Positions 1 to 9,057 of a stretch of DNA of 64,000 nucleotides are shown in pieces. The stretch's first letter is position 1. Every line of letters begins with the position of its first letter. The notes under the pieces were generated by a model, which did no database searches, was not told where the DNA came from, and saw only the letters and a list, made by a program, of their open reading frames with translations. The position numbers were made by a program, and so were the translations under genes. This DNA comes from CAZJDV01 sp964544865 (GTDB taxonomy: Bacteria > Chloroflexota > Dehalococcoidia > Lucifugimonadales > CAJWER01). Location of the stretch: the NCBI GenBank assembly GCA_964544865.1, contig CAZJDV010000003.1:12911-76910 (forward strand), in the 5' to 3' direction.

Positions 1-277
1 AGTCGCCGGCCTCGCCCAAATGGTGCTCGTTACGGCGAATCCCCTCTTCGGTGACCTCCAGCATCTCATCGGGCGAGATACCCGGATCGATGCGTACGTA
101 CTTGAGGGACTTGTAGAGCCTGGGTATGTGGTCCTTCATGCGAAAGCTCTTGCCGTTGAACGTGCGCTCGACGTCCAGGACCTGGTCGCCCAGCATGACG
201 CCGCGGTCGGCCGGGTCGGGCCGGACCTCGCTCTGCGGGAGCCAATCACCGTTGTGATACCACAGGTACTCGCCCAT
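1..277 (-). CDS. PLP-dependent class IV aminotransferase, N-terminal part (cut by window edge)
   Basis: The 92 visible residues read MGEYLWYHNGDWLPQSE and continue with a DRGVMLGDQVLDVERTFNG stretch. This is the usual beginning of branched-chain amino acid / D-amino acid type (fold IV) aminotransferases: first strand with WxNG, then the xDRGxxxGDxVFxxxRT motif. The catalytic lysine and the rest lie beyond the left edge. The ATG is preceded by a strong GGAGGAGG Shine-Dalgarno sequence about 5 bases upstream, which fixes the start. Substrate is unknown: these proteins act on branched-chain amino acids, D-amino acids or aminodeoxychorismate. Family call is confident, substrate is not. Confidence 0.8.
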   Translation of the reverse strand, partial: MGEYLWYHNGDWLPQSEVRPDPADRGVMLGDQVLDVERTFNGKSFRMKDHIPRLYKSLKYVRIDPGISPDEMLEVTEEGIRRNEHHLGEAGD

Positions 278-519
278 GCGTTCCTCCTCCGCGGCATAGC
301 TCCGTCCGCGTTTCGGCTTGCTGGTCAGGGGCCACCTGCCCTTCCGGGTCCGTTATACCGCGACGCCTCCATTCTTAACACGTGCGGGTCCCGCGGCGCG
401 AGAGGGGTCCATGTACGAGACCGTTGCGGTCGAAGCATACTTCCATCAGCGCCGCGCCAACGGCGCTCCGCCGGGCATGGACGCTAGGGCGATCGAGCCG
501 TGGAACACGCGAGGGCGAA

Positions 520-1690
520 ATGGCCGAGCGAATCAAGGCCGGTGTCATTGGACTGGGTATCATGGGAAGGCAGCACGCCGAGGCGCTGCACGACCTCCCG
601 GAAGTGGACCTGTGGTGGCCGTGGCCGACCTACGGGGGCAGGTGGCCGAAGAGATCGGCGCCCGGCTGGGCTCGATGCCGTTCAGCGACTACGAAGAGAT
701 GCTGAAGTCCCACTCATTCGACCTCCTTGTGACGGCGACCCCGGACCCTCTGCATCGCGCCCCGGCCATCGCCGCGATTCAAGCAGGGGTCCCCAATCTC
801 GTGGTGGAAAAGCCCTTCGCGACCAACATGGCCGACGCGGACGCCATGTACGAAGCGGCCGAGCGGAAGGGCGCGAGCCTGTTCGTCATGTTCGCCAATC
901 GCTCCCGGCCTCTCGACATCGCCACCCGCTACGTGGCCCGGCAGGGGCTGGTCGGCCGGATGGTCTACGGCGAGGTGCGCCTGGACGACAACATCGCGGT
1001 GCCCACGATGATGTGGGGCACGCGCACCAAGGAATGGGCCGGGAGCTCGACCGTCGCTCACTTCCTCCTCAGCCACGTGATCGACCTGCTTCGATGGTCC
1101 TTCCATCCCGCCGAGGTCAAGGAGGTGCATGCCATCAGCAGCCGGGAGGTGCTCGGTTACACACCGGACGTGTTCGATGCGTTCCTCACCTTCGACTCCG
1201 GTCTGAAGTTGTGGGTCAAGTCGGAGTGGATCAAGCACATCGAATCCCTTGTCGAGTTCTATATCTGCTTGTCGGACAGCGAAGGCACGATCGTGTACAA
1301 CAAGATTCCGGGCTTCGGGGTCGAGGCGGGCTGGCGCGCAAACCTGTCCGCCAGGGTCGGCGCGGAGGAGCTGATGGCCCACCAAAGATCGCTGATCGAG
1401 AGGGGCATCGACGTCTCGGCCCTGGTAAAGCAACGGCCCCTCCTCATGGGGGCGTCGTGTTCGGCGAGGGGGACATGAGGCCGGCCCTGGAAAGCCACGT
1501 GCTGGACTCCCAAGGCGGCACGCCCTTCGTGCATCAGTTCGTCCAGGCCGTCCTGGAGGACAGCGCCGAGCCTTCGGCGTGGAAGGGCAACGGGCCGCTG
1601 CCCAACCAGCTCGATGGGCTCAGGCAGGCCCAGATCGTGACAGCCATCATCGAGTCGTCCGAGGCCGGCAAGACCATCAGCCTCGAATGA
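520..1690 (+). pseudogene. Gfo/Idh/MocA family oxidoreductase, broken by two frameshifts
   Basis: NAD(P)-dependent sugar or cyclitol dehydrogenase of the Gfo/Idh/MocA family. The start ATG at 520 gives AGVIGLGIMGRQHAEAL, a Rossmann GxGxxG. Homology then jumps frame near 610 (VVAVADLRGQVAEEIG follows, with TATPDPLHRAPAIAAI and VVEKPF, the EKP motif of the family). It jumps again near 1448 in a run of five G, giving the C-terminal tail GGTPFVHQFVQAVLED that ends at 1690. Joined, the product is about 390 residues, normal for the family. The two breaks may be real decay or single-base assembly errors; the second is in a homopolymer, the first is not. The upstream 242 bases (278-519) show no gene. 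Confidence 0.75.
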
Positions 1691-1702
1691 GGGGCGGGAC
1701 CC

Positions 1703-3691
1703 TCAGGGGATGATGTCGTCGACCATTACCTTGCGAAGGTCGACGATCTGGTCGCGGAGGAGGGCGGCTTTCTCGAACTCGAGGTTCCGCGACGCCGTTT
1801 TCATCTGCGCCTCCAGGTCCTTGATCAGCCGCAGTAGGTCGTCCTTGGGGATCTCGCCAGACACGACGTAGGGTGTCTTGGTCTCGGCGATCTCCTTTAC
1901 GCGCTCGGTGATGTCATGGACCGCCTTTCGGATGCCCACGGGGGTGATGCCGTGCTCGGCGTTGTACTCATGCTGGAGTCGCCGGCGGCGCTCCGTCTCG
2001 TCGAGGGCCCGTCGCATGGAGTCGGTGATCTTGTCCGCGTACATGATGACGTGTCCGTCCACATGCCTGGCCGCACGGCCTATCGTCTGGATCAGGGACG
2101 TGGACGAGCGCAGGTATCCCTCTTTGTCGGCGTCCAGAATGGTGACCAGGCTCACCTCGGGGAGGTCGAGCCCTTCCCGCAGGAGGTTGATGCCAACGAC
2201 CACGTCGTAGACCCCCAGCCGCAGGTCGCGCAGGACCTCGCTGCGCTCGAGGGTGTCGATCTCCGAGTGGAGGTGGTGGGTCCGGACCCCCGCCTCCCTG
2301 AGGTAGTCCGCCAACTCCTCGGCCATGCGTTTGGTGAGGGTCGTGACCAGGCAGCGCTCCCCTTTGTCGATGCGGACCTTGATCTGGTACAGCAGGTCGT
2401 CGATCTGCCCGGTTGTGGGCTTGACCTCGACTATCGGATCGGAGAGGCCGGTGGGCCGGATCACCTGCTCGACGATCTGCTGGCTATGCTCGTACTCGTA
2501 CGGGCCCGGCGTGGCGGTGACGTAGACGACCTGCCTGGCCCGCTCCTCGAACTCGCCGAAGTTTAGGGGGCGGTTGTCCAGCGCCGAGGGCAGCCGGAAC
2601 CCGTACTCCACCAGGACCTCCTTGCGGGACCTGTCACCTCCGTGCATGGCGCGAACCTGGGGCAGGGTCATGTGGGCCTCGTCGACAAACAGCAGATAGT
2701 CCTCCGGGAAGTAGTCGAGCAGAGTGTACGGCGTGCTTCCGGCCGCGCGGCGGGCCATGTGCCTGGAGTAGTTTTCGACGCCGGAGCAGTAGCCTGTCTC
2801 CTGCAGCATCTCGATGTCGTAGCGGGTGCGGGACTCGAGGCGCTGTGCTTCGAGCAACCTGCCCTCGGCTTTCATCGCCTGCAGGCACTCCTCCAGCTCC
2901 GCCTCGATGTCGACGATCGCCAGTTTCATCTTGTCTTCGGACGTGACGAAGTGTTTGGCCGGGAAGATCTCGATATCGTCCCGCTCGCCCAGTATCTCGC
3001 CGGTCAACGGGTCGAGCTGCACGATGCGCTCGACTTCGTCGCCCCAGAACTCGATGCGGACCGCGATCTCTTCCTCGTAGGCGGGCAGCAGCTCCAGCGT
3101 GTCGCCTCGAACACGAAAGCGGCCACGCGCCAGGTCCATGTCGTTTCGCTCGTACTGCATGTCCACGAGCTGCCGGACCAGCAGGTTGCGACTCCTGCGC
3201 TCCCCCTTGCGCACGTAGGCGACGAAGCTCTGGTATTCCTCCGGCGAACCGAGGCCGAAGATGCAGGATACCGACGCCACTATCAGCACGTCGCGCCGCG
3301 TCAGCAACGCCCTCGTGGCGGAGTGCCGGAGCTTGTCGAGCTGCTCGTTTACGTCGGAGTCCTTCTCTATGTAGGTGTCGGTACGGGGGACATACGCCTC
3401 CGGCTGGTAATAGTCGTAGTAGCTGACGAAGTACTCGATGGCGTTCTCCGGCAGGAATTCCTTGAACTCGGTGGCGAGCTGGGCCGCCAGGGTCTTGTTG
3501 TGGGCCAGGACGAGGGTGGGCCGCTGCAATCTCTCCGCGACGCACGCCATGGTGAACGTCTTGCCGCTGCCGGTGACGCCCTGAAGCGTCTGGTGCCGAA
3601 GGCCCTTCTCGACGCCGTCCACGAGTTTGTCGATGGCCTGGGGCTGGTCGCCGGTGGGCGCGAAATCCGAGACGATTTTGAAGTCGGGCAT
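1703..3691 (-). CDS. uvrB: Excinuclease ABC subunit B
   Basis: DNA-damage recognition helicase of nucleotide excision repair; it works with UvrA and UvrC, which are not in this window. The 662-residue product begins MPDFKIVSDFAPTGDQPQAI. Walker A GVTGSGKT is at residues 38-45, the beta-hairpin with its run of aromatic residues (YYDYYQPEAY) begins near residue 91, DEAH is present in FVDEAHMTLPQ, helicase motif VI is QTIGRAARH, and a C-terminal UVR domain lies at about 622-656. The reading frame stays open another 137 codons upstream, but that part translates the next gene out of frame, so the ATG at 3691 is taken. The length matches the family. It ends at TGA, which shows that TGA works as a stop in this genome. 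Confidence 0.97.
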   Translation of the reverse strand: MPDFKIVSDFAPTGDQPQAIDKLVDGVEKGLRHQTLQGVTGSGKTFTMACVAERLQRPTLVLAHNKTLAAQLATEFKEFLPENAIEYFVSYYDYYQPEAYVPRTDTYIEKDSDVNEQLDKLRHSATRALLTRRDVLIVASVSCIFGLGSPEEYQSFVAYVRKGERRSRNLLVRQLVDMQYERNDMDLARGRFRVRGDTLELLPAYEEEIAVRIEFWGDEVERIVQLDPLTGEILGERDDIEIFPAKHFVTSEDKMKLAIVDIEAELEECLQAMKAEGRLLEAQRLESRTRYDIEMLQETGYCSGVENYSRHMARRAAGSTPYTLLDYFPEDYLLFVDEAHMTLPQVRAMHGGDRSRKEVLVEYGFRLPSALDNRPLNFGEFEERARQVVYVTATPGPYEYEHSQQIVEQVIRPTGLSDPIVEVKPTTGQIDDLLYQIKVRIDKGERCLVTTLTKRMAEELADYLREAGVRTHHLHSEIDTLERSEVLRDLRLGVYDVVVGINLLREGLDLPEVSLVTILDADKEGYLRSSTSLIQTIGRAARHVDGHVIMYADKITDSMRRALDETERRRRLQHEYNAEHGITPVGIRKAVHDITERVKEIAETKTPYVVSGEIPKDDLLRLIKDLEAQMKTASRNLEFEKAALLRDQIVDLRKVMVDDIIP

Positions 3692-3693
3692 GG

Positions 3694-4062
3694 CTAGTTT
3701 CCGTGCAACCAGTATCCCTCGGCCGGCACCAGGCGCTGGCCGATAGGATCGACGGCGAGGAGGAACGACTCCAGAGTGACGGCGCCTATCAATCGGGTAG
3801 CGTCCACATCTCCGAAGACGCAGATTATGGTCTCTATCTCGCCGTTCAGCTCGACAGTGACGTCCCCGATCCGACGGTCCACGATCTATCCGTTCGCGAG
3901 ACGCAACCGCACCGACCGGTGCGACTTTACCCCCGGCGCCTCGAGGACCGGGGCGGGAAAGGCGCTGAACGTGGAGCCGGTGTCGACCATGGCGTCCAGC
4001 ACCTCTATCCGGTCCCCGGACGCGGCATGCAGCGTAATTGGGTATGTGAAGGTTCCCATCAT
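3694..4062 (-). pseudogene. Retropepsin-like (clan AA) aspartic protease with in-frame TAG
   Basis: Small single-domain aspartic protease of the retroviral type. From the ATG pair at 4062/4059 it reads MGTFTYPITL, then DAMVDTGSTFSAFP, where DTG is the catalytic motif, and ends FLLAVDPIGQRLVPAEGYW. Total length is about 122 codons, typical for this family. A TAG at 3886-3888 interrupts RLRLANG/IVDRRIGDV, where relatives have a charged or polar residue (Gln CAG to TAG is the simplest change). The stop codon is two bases upstream of the uvrB start, so the gene would precede uvrB on the same transcript. Function unknown. Whether the TAG is a real mutation or a base error is open. Confidence 0.72.
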
Positions 4063-4233
4063 GTCCTCGTGGCAGGCCGGAGCTTAGACTATCATAGCCC
4101 CTCACGCGGATGCCGGCCAGTTCGACCAGCCTGCCGATCGGTGTTCAGGACGGCAGAAAGACAAGAATCTGCCGGCCCGGATGCCGCACACCCGGACCGG
4201 CCAAGCCCCAATGAAAGGCATAGCAGAATTAGG

Positions 4234-5475
4234 CTACGCTGGAGGTCTAAAGGCGCCCGGCTCGGGCCTCCGGCCGAGGGTCACCTTGTCTCCCGGACGG
4301 GAGAAGTTGACCAGACGGGTCAGCAAGTCACCCATTCCCTTTATCTCAAGTCCGTCGATCGACGTGATTACGTCGCCGCCAGACCACGTCACACGGCCGT
4401 CGCCATCGACAGCTCGGACATTGGCGCGGAGGCCCGCCACCACGGACGGGTCGCCGGCCATGACCTGCGCCACCAGGATGCCCCGGGTGCCGCTATCGAG
4501 GCCCCTCACCTCGGCGGTGCGCGGTCTGAGAGTCACGCCTCGAATCCCCATGTAGGCGTACTCGTACTTGCCGGTGGCGACAAGCTCTGGAACGACACGC
4601 TTGGCTGTATTTACCGGCACGGAGAAGCCGATGCCAGCGTTGGAGACGCTCCCGCTCAGCATCTGGGTGTTGATCCCGATGACCCTGCCGTTGCGGTCGA
4701 GCAGCGTTCCTCCGGAGTTGCTCGGATTGATAGGCGCGTCCGTCTGTATCACCGACGGATTGGAAAACAACGTTCCGCCGCTGGAGAAAGTGCGGCCCAG
4801 GGCGCTGACTATCCCCGTGGCCATGCGGAAGTCCTGCCCGAAGGGAGACCCGATGGCCACCGTCAGGTTTCCGACGCTCAGGTCGTCGCTGTCGCCCATG
4901 GCGAGGGGCTGCAGCAGCCCGTCCGGCAGCGCGATCTTGAGCACCGCCAGGTCCGAGTCGATGTCGCTGCCCACCAGCTCGGCCTCGACCTCCCAGCCAT
5001 CGGCGAAAACCACTGTGATCCTGTCGGCATCGGCTATGACGTGGTGGTTGGTCACTACGTAGCTGTCGGCGTCTCAGACGAAGCCGGACCCCTCGCCATT
5101 GGGGTCCAGCCCGTCCGGGTCCTCGAAGAATCTCCGGAACCCGGGCGGCCGACCGGATGCCGCATCATCCAGGCTGCTCGCCTTCCTGGCCGCCTCGATC
5201 CTTACCACGGACGGCAGCGCGGTGCGATAGATGCCGCCGAGCACCTCTTCCTGGGCCGCGACGATGACGAACGCGTCCAGACCGCCAAGGCTCGGTAGCA
5301 AGAACTCGACCGAATCCTGGAGCGGCTCCGCCACCTCGGTGGCCGCCGCCGCGTCCTCATTCGGCGCGGCTCCGCTACCTCTCTTGATTTCCATCGACCC
5401 GCAGGCGGCGAGCGCGATCAAGAATATCGCGGCGAGCGCCGCCGTCAGCAACCTGTAGCCCCGAGTTCCAGCCAT
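4234..5475 (-). pseudogene. HtrA/DegP-family serine protease lipoprotein with in-frame TGA
   Basis: Envelope quality-control protease. Joined length is 413 codons. A lipoprotein signal occupies residues 1-25 (LIALAACGS, lipid-bearing Cys25). The catalytic triad is visible as His145 (TNHHV), Asp175 (SDLAVL) and Ser254 (NPSNSGG). One PDZ domain covers about 305-405 (GILVAQV, GDVITSIDG). The frame is closed by a TGA at 5074-5076 (codon 134) inside GEGSGFV/DADSYVVTNHHV. Many Deg proteases have Trp at exactly this place (GSGFVWD), so TGG to TGA is the likely change. Without readthrough only the lipid anchor and linker would be made. The last residues (GRRPEPGAFRPPA) diverge from the usual PDZ end and may hide a further indel. 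Confidence 0.85.
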
Positions 5476-5646
5476 TCAATTGCCCCCTTCAAGACCCTGT
5501 TTTCAGGACACTAACAAACGTGGCGACGCCGAATTACCTGACATGTACAACGCGTCATAGGGCACACGGGATAGGCGGCCGGGAGCCCGTGTGGACTCAG
5601 GCTCCATCGAGTGGACCGCATGATGAGTCGCGGTTGACGGCGGTAG

Positions 5647-5820
5647 AGCGGCGCTGCACTCGATCTCATCGAGGATATCGTGCGGCATGCTTCCGGGGGA
5701 GCCGGCACCTTCGACGCTCCTGAATCCCTCGAGCGTGTGGCCGCCCTGAAGGCGGTGTACGGCGTGGACTACGACGCTCATGCGTCCTACCGATTCATCG
5801 AACGTGCGCCGACGGCGTAA
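5647..5820 (+). other. Unrecognised 3' gene remnant
   Basis: An open stretch after a TAG reads LDLIEDIVRHASGGAGTF, then ALKAVYGVDYDAHASYRFIE, and stops at TAA. The amino-acid composition looks like a genuine C-terminus rather than a shadow frame, but no start codon with a ribosome site precedes it and I cannot place its family. It lies in the degraded region between the HtrA gene and the DHDPS-family remnant. Apart from this and the remnant to its right, 5476-5847 holds nothing I can recognise. Confidence 0.25.
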
Positions 5821-5847
5821 CGCTTGGTTTGACCGTCGGCGGGCAGG

Positions 5848-6237
5848 CTACACCCAGCCCAGCCCTTTCATTATGGTCCTTGCCTCGGCGATCTCCTGGT
5901 CGTCGCATGGAAGCGTCGGCGGCCGTGGGCCGCCAACGGGCATGCCCAACGCGGCGAGCATGGCTTTCCCCTGCCGGTAGCCGCCGGACCGCGCGCTGGT
6001 CTTCGCCATCCACGGGGCGAACGCACTGTTGACCCGGTCTATCTCCGCCTGCGCCTCATCGTACCGCTTCGCCTCCAGCAGCCTGAAGACCTCCGGGTCG
6101 TGGCGGGGTAGGCCGCTATCACAGAGCTGATGTACCCTACGCCGCCGTTCTTGTGACAGCGCATTGCGTTGCTGCGGCCAGAGTTGTCGATGACGTTGAA
6201 CGTGTCACAGAACTGACGCACGTCGAAGGTACGGCAT
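5848..6237 (-). pseudogene. Dihydrodipicolinate synthase family remnant, truncated and frameshifted
   Basis: Only the C-terminal part of a DapA/NanA-type class I aldolase remains. The segment reads VRQFCDTFNVIDNSGRSNA, then CHKNGGVGYISSVIAAYPA, shifts frame near 6105, and continues DPEVFRLLEAKRYDEAQAEI, NSAFAPWMAKTSARSGGY, and ends TIMKGLGWV. The YISSV...P segment and the helical tail are typical of the family. The N-terminal part with the Schiff-base lysine is absent. Beyond 6237 the sequence runs directly into the convergent end of the methyltransferase region. This is a decayed gene rather than a single base error, because most of the barrel is missing. Confidence 0.6.
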
Positions 6238-6265
6238 GCTCTACCAAAACCAACCGGACTATATT

Positions 6266-7036
6266 CTAATCCACCGCCGCGACCCACACCATTTCGGTGC
6301 TGGACTCGTCGAACGAGGAGCGGTCGAAGTCGCCATAAAGGTCCTTGACCTTGAAGCCGCACGTCTCCAGGAGGTAGTATATCTCCCAGCGGTGGGCGTA
6401 CCTGATCCGGAAGTCGCGATAGAACCGCCTGAGCATCGTCCCCTTCTCGTCCAGCTCCTCGGCGATAATCCTGACGTCCATGATCTGGTTGTGGTTGTCG
6501 TAGCCGCTCTGGTGCCAGAGCACCGTCTGGCGCCCGGTGTCCGGGTCCGTCACGTCACGCAGATGGTAGAGTGTATCGTCCTCTTGAACCAGCATGTCGA
6601 GGTCGGGGACGAACACGTTGAACGCCAGACGCCCGCCGGGGGCGAGATGGTCCTTGATAGCGCCCAGTGTCCTGGCCTGGTCCTCGACGGTCAGTAGCGA
6701 TAGGAATCCCCGAAACGGGATTATGATCAATGCGAACCGCTCATCCAGTTGGAAGTCCCTCATGTCAGCATGGAGCAGGGTGAGGGACCCACTCAAAGGT
6801 GCTCGCCGCAGCTCCTTGCGCCGGGCCACCTCGAGCATGGCCTGTGAGAAGTCCAGACCGATGATGTCTACTCCGGCCTCGGCGACGGGAATAGCAACGC
6901 GCCCGGTGCCGCAGCCCAGCTCCAGCACGGGGCCCCCCGACCCTAGCGCCATCTCCACGTAGAAAGGGATGTCGTCTCTGACATAGGAATACACAGAGTC
7001 GTAGATGTCGGCCCAGGCGTCGTAGCTCACGGGCAT
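6266..7036 (-). CDS. Class I SAM-dependent methyltransferase
   Basis: A 256-residue protein. Motif I VLELGCGTGRVAIPVAEAG is followed by the acidic loop IIGLDFS, motif IV is near IIIPFRGFLSL, and APGGRLAFNVFVPD follows, as in small-molecule or Ubie-type methyltransferases. The start is the ATG at 7036 (MPVSYDAWADIYDSVYSYV), a normal N-terminus for this group; a longer frame runs into ruvA. It starts only 7 bases beyond the ruvA stop, so it is probably the last gene of the yebC-ruvC-ruvA transcript. The substrate cannot be told from sequence. The link to RuvA is positional only. Confidence 0.8.
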   Translation of the reverse strand: MPVSYDAWADIYDSVYSYVRDDIPFYVEMALGSGGPVLELGCGTGRVAIPVAEAGVDIIGLDFSQAMLEVARRKELRRAPLSGSLTLLHADMRDFQLDERFALIIIPFRGFLSLLTVEDQARTLGAIKDHLAPGGRLAFNVFVPDLDMLVQEDDTLYHLRDVTDPDTGRQTVLWHQSGYDNHNQIMDVRIIAEELDEKGTMLRRFYRDFRIRYAHRWEIYYLLETCGFKVKDLYGDFDRSSFDESSTEMVWVAAVD

Positions 7037-7043
7037 GGCGTCG

Positions 7044-7616
7044 CTACCCGCCGCCGATCTGCGAAAGGCAGAACCTGACTTTATCCTCAAGTGACATCGG
7101 CTCCCCAGCGGGAATGGTGGAGATCGCCAACATCGCCTCCGGAACAGTGTAGCCGAGGGCGGTCAGCGCGTCGGTGAGGGCGCGATCGCCACCGGTCTCG
7201 GGGACCGACATCGCCTCAAAGTCCAGTTTGCCCTTAAGCTCCAGGACGATCCGGTTCGCGGTCTTAGTCCCCACCCCGGACACGCCCTTGAACGCGCTGG
7301 GATCGCCGCCCGATATCGCCAGCGCGAGGGACTCGGTGGTCAGGGTGGTAAGCACGTTGAGGGCGACGCGGGGTCCGACGCCGTTGACTCCCAGAAGCGC
7401 GGCGAATGCCGAGCGGGCCTCATCCGTCCTGAACCCGTACAGCGTGAGGCTGTCCTCCCTGACCTGAAGAGAGGTGAAGAGGCGGACGCGCTCACCCACG
7501 TGGCCGAGGCCCGCCGGGTCGGGGACGCTCACCCTGAGGGTGATTCCGCCCCCAATGGTGATGTCCGCCCAGTCCGCACCCGCCCCGGCCATCGTGCCTT
7601 CGATTGATGTGATCAC
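7044..7616 (-). CDS. ruvA: Holliday junction branch migration protein RuvA
   Basis: RuvA (190 residues) binds the four-way junction and loads the RuvB motor. The N-terminal OB fold (ITSIEGTMAGAGADWADIT) is followed by the two helix-hairpin-helix units (LLGVNGVGPRVALNVL and VSGVGTKTANRIVLELKGK) and the C-terminal three-helix domain ALTALGYTVPEAMLAI that contacts RuvB. The start is a GTG at 7616, 12 bases downstream of the ruvC stop. ruvB is not adjacent and must lie elsewhere in the genome. Confidence 0.95.
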   Translation of the reverse strand: MITSIEGTMAGAGADWADITIGGGITLRVSVPDPAGLGHVGERVRLFTSLQVREDSLTLYGFRTDEARSAFAALLGVNGVGPRVALNVLTTLTTESLALAISGGDPSAFKGVSGVGTKTANRIVLELKGKLDFEAMSVPETGGDRALTDALTALGYTVPEAMLAISTIPAGEPMSLEDKVRFCLSQIGGG

Positions 7617-7628
7617 AGTGCAGTCAGT

Positions 7629-8123
7629 CTATTCCCGCATTTCCAGCCGGCCGGCCCGGCTCGCGTTTATGTGGCAGATCGCGATGGCCAGGGCGTCAGC
7701 GGCGTCGGAGGATTCGGGCGGTGCTTCCATTGCCAGCAGCACCGCTACCATATCCTGCACCTGCTCCTTGGATGCGCCGCCGTAGTCGGTGACCGACTGT
7801 TTGACCTGCCGCGGCGCGTAGTTGGAGATGGCCAGGCCGCTCTGGCCGGCAACCAGCATAGCCACCGCCTGGGCCTGCCCGATGGCCATGGCCGCCTTCC
7901 AATTCTGTCCTGCGAACGGTTCCTCGATTGCGACCTCGGACGGCTGCCACTCACGAATCACACGGGTGAGGCCGTCGAAGAGGAATTTCAGCCGCTCGGC
8001 CAGAGGGTCTTTCCTGCGGGGACTCAGCACCCCCGTGTAGGTCAGCCTGAAGTCCGAGCCCTCCGATGTGACGACGCCCACGCCCATCATGTACGTACCG
8101 GGATCTATACCGAGAACACGCAA
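7629..8123 (-). CDS. ruvC: Crossover junction endodeoxyribonuclease RuvC
   Basis: Holliday-junction resolvase with an RNase H fold, 164 residues, normal length. The catalytic acids are visible: Asp7 in VLGIDPGT, Glu67/68 in VAIEEPFAGQN, and Asp140/Asp143 in SDAADALAIAICH. It follows yebC with a 96-base spacer and precedes ruvA by 12 bases, the yebC-ruvC-ruvA order common in bacteria. It probably belongs to the transcript from the promoter upstream of yebC. Confidence 0.95.
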   Translation of the reverse strand: MRVLGIDPGTYMMGVGVVTSEGSDFRLTYTGVLSPRRKDPLAERLKFLFDGLTRVIREWQPSEVAIEEPFAGQNWKAAMAIGQAQAVAMLVAGQSGLAISNYAPRQVKQSVTDYGGASKEQVQDMVAVLLAMEAPPESSDAADALAIAICHINASRAGRLEMRE

Positions 8124-8219
8124 ATCCGGTCTCCCGTGACATGCGGCGCCCCGCCGGCGAAGCGGACACGATGTGGCTCTAAAGAAGCCTGGCCAGGGGC
8201 CGGCGACGGCATTCCGCCG

Positions 8220-8981
8220 CTATTCGGACTCGTTCTGGTACTGCTCCAGCACCTCGTTGGGGAAGTCGGCGTTGGAGAACACCTTCTGCACGTCGTCCAA
8301 CTCTTCGAGCTGGTCCAACAGCCGGAGAGTCTGTTTCGTCGCCTTGTCATCGAGGGTTATGGTGATCTTGGGCACCATCGCCAACTCGGATGACGTTATG
8401 GAGGCGCCGGACTCAGCTAGAGTATTGCGAAGTCCCTCCATCTCTGCCGGGGGTGAGTAAGCGTGCAGCGTGGAGTCGATGGTCTCGATATCGTCCGCGC
8501 CCGAGTCGATCGCGACCAGCGTAAACTCCTCGGCTTGCTCCTGGTTCGCCTCGACCACGACGACGCCCTTCTGCTCGAACTGCCAGGCCACCGCGCCGGC
8601 CTCCGCAAGGTTGCCGCCGATCTTGGTAAACGTGGACCGCACGTCCGAAACGGTCCTGTTCTTGTTGTCGGTCAGGACCTGCAGGAGGATCGCGGCGCCG
8701 CCCGGTCCATAGCCCTCATAGATCACTTCCTGCATCTGATCGGCGCCGGAGTCCGCCCCCGTGCTTTTCTTGATCGCCCTCTCGATGTTGATCGAGGGCA
8801 TGTTGCTATCCTTCGCCTTCTGGATCGCCAGGCGGAGGCCAAAATTCATGCCCGGGTCTCCCCCACCCTCTCGGACAGCTACGATGATCTCCTTGGTGAG
8901 CTTCGTAAATAGCTTGCCGCGACGAGCATCGGTCGCGGCCTTGCCATGCTTGATCGTAGACCATTTGGAGTGACCGGACAT
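8220..8981 (-). CDS. yebC: YebC/PmpR family protein (TACO1 family)
   Basis: A 253-residue protein beginning MSGHSKWSTIKHGKAATDARR, the diagnostic YebC N-terminus. The family body is present (GKLFTKLTKEIIVAVREGG, then MPSINIERAIKK, YEGYGPGGAAILLQVLTDNK, and NLAEAGAVAWQFEQKG). Family members act as transcription regulators or as translation factors that relieve ribosome stalling on polyproline. The ATG at 8981 is preceded by an AGGAG-like site; 17 further upstream codons in the same frame are leader. A good sigma-70-type promoter is 42 bases upstream. Confidence 0.95.
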   Translation of the reverse strand: MSGHSKWSTIKHGKAATDARRGKLFTKLTKEIIVAVREGGGDPGMNFGLRLAIQKAKDSNMPSINIERAIKKSTGADSGADQMQEVIYEGYGPGGAAILLQVLTDNKNRTVSDVRSTFTKIGGNLAEAGAVAWQFEQKGVVVVEANQEQAEEFTLVAIDSGADDIETIDSTLHAYSPPAEMEGLRNTLAESGASITSSELAMVPKITITLDDKATKQTLRLLDQLEELDDVQKVFSNADFPNEVLEQYQNESE

Positions 8982-9022
8982 CTCTGGGCTCCTGGCTGAA
9001 TTTGGACCGGCTATTTGACCTA

Positions 9023-9051
9023 ATTCTAGCATGCGGCATAGTGGTGGTCAA
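9023..9051 (-). promoter_or_regulatory. Sigma-70-type promoter of yebC-ruvC-ruvA
   Basis: On the minus strand TTGACC (9046-9051) is followed by a 17-base spacer and TAGAAT (9023-9028). Both boxes match the housekeeping consensus at five of six positions. The box is 42 bases before the yebC ATG and separates this transcript from the rimM gene, which ends at 9058. Confidence 0.7.
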
Positions 9052-9057
9052 AACCGT

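Noticed and set aside
3703..5298. 531-codon open frame on the plus strand
   Set aside because: Antisense to the aspartic protease and HtrA genes, composition typical of a shadow frame.
5503..5781. 92-codon open frame on the minus strand
   Set aside because: No ribosome site and low-complexity composition; overlaps the more convincing plus-strand remnant.
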